Shown here in pieces: positions 4,908-5,212 of a stretch of DNA of 5,212 bases. The position numbers were made by a program, and so were the translations under genes. Position 1 is the stretch's first letter, and each line of letters begins with the position of its first letter. The stretch comes from Bdellovibrio sp. (GTDB lineage Bacteria > Bdellovibrionota > UBA1018), in contig JACRAO010000115.1 of the NCBI GenBank assembly GCA_016213345.1, positions 1 through 5,212 of the forward strand, written 5' to 3'. A model generated the notes under the pieces. It was not told the DNA's origin. It worked only from the letters and a program-made list of their open reading frames with translations, and searched no databases.

Positions 4908-5212
4908 ATGGAAACATCCGAGATCCGTTCAAGGTTTATAAGGTATTTTGAAAGCAATGGCCACACCGCAGTAGAAAGCTCTTCTCTGATTCCACAAAAT
5001 GATCCAACACTGCTATTTACAAATGCAGGTATGGTACAGTTTAAAGATATCTTTTTAGGAAGAGAAAACAGAACTTATACAAAAGCGGTAAGTGCCCAGA
5101 AATGTCTGCGCGCAGGTGGAAAACATAACGATTTAGAAAGAGTTGGATTTACAGCAAGACATCACACTTTTTTCGAAATGCTTGGTAACTTTTCGTTTGG
5201 TGATTATTTTAA
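4908..5212 (+). CDS. alaS: Alanyl-tRNA synthetase, N-terminal part (3' end outside window)
   Basis: AlaRS attaches alanine to tRNA-Ala in the cytoplasm. The window holds the first 101 codons of the class II catalytic domain. The sequence starts METSEIRSRFIRYFESNGHT and contains SSLIPQNDPTLLFTNAGM (25-42), QFKDIFLG (44-51), QKCLRAGGKHNDLERVG (64-80) and HHTFFEMLGNFSFGDYF (85-101), all near-invariant in bacterial AlaRS. The last segment is class II motif 2. The ATG at 4908 is the natural start, a few residues before the conserved helix; upstream I see only GGG about 15 bases away, too far for a standard ribosome binding site. recA followed by alaS is a widespread order, often with recX between them; recX is absent here. 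Confidence 0.97.
   Translation, partial: METSEIRSRFIRYFESNGHTAVESSSLIPQNDPTLLFTNAGMVQFKDIFLGRENRTYTKAVSAQKCLRAGGKHNDLERVGFTARHHTFFEMLGNFSFGDYF

Noticed and set aside
1..5212. tRNA, rRNA, CRISPR array, insertion sequence or attachment site
   Set aside because: I saw no cloverleaf, no regularly spaced repeats, no transposase and no paired terminal repeats on either strand.

Overview
The window is a stretch of low-GC bacterial chromosome, roughly 35-40% G+C by eye. It holds a conserved housekeeping block (pgpA, short cinA, recA, alaS) with accessory and signalling genes on its left. A PP2C phosphatase fused to a cyclic-nucleotide-binding domain, diverging from pgpA-cinA-recA, suggests a Gram-negative bacterium of the Bdellovibrio/deltaproteobacterial type. 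That placement is inferred from gene content and order only; no rRNA or other phylogenetic marker was compared.

Layout. (1) At 1-277 on the minus strand lies the N-terminal part of a conserved-looking protein of unknown function, cut by the left edge. (2) 278-541 has no confident gene. It contains a GC-richer open stretch of 52 codons (288-446) that may be a gene remnant, two successive hairpins (437-486), and an extended -10 promoter almost abutting the next start codon. (3) 542-1224 on the plus strand is a two-gene HEPN/MNT cassette (HepT/MntA, HI0074/HI0073 type) with a 4-bp ATGA overlap and intact catalytic motifs in both proteins; it looks like a type VII toxin-antitoxin pair. (4) 1247-2509 on the minus strand, convergent with the cassette, encodes the phosphatase with all PP2C metal-binding motifs and a C-terminal cNMP-binding domain. 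(5) From about 2592 on the plus strand, pgpA (phosphatidylglycerophosphatase A), a short cinA (NMN amidohydrolase domain only) and recA run as a tight operon (4-bp overlap, then a 28-bp gap). (6) alaS starts 96 bp after recA and runs off the right edge.

How the parts relate. pgpA makes phosphatidylglycerol, cinA/pncC recycles the NMN released by NAD-dependent DNA ligase, recA does recombination and SOS signalling, and alaS charges tRNA-Ala. The phosphatase and pgpA promoters appear to be antiparallel and superimposed, so transcription of the two directions may be mutually exclusive. Several promoters here (the left minus-strand ORF, hepT, alaS) predict a transcription start within a few bases of the ATG, with no Shine-Dalgarno sequence. 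recA instead has a strong one.

Points most worth checking: the complete HEPN/MNT pair and its apparently leaderless promoter; the overlapping divergent promoters; the basic rather than acidic RecA tail; and an abrupt Lys-to-Arg and AT-to-GC switch in the last 29 codons of cinA. I did not find a clearly undescribed system. The HEPN/MNT pair is a known type, and the most open questions are the left partial ORF and the 288-446 stretch.
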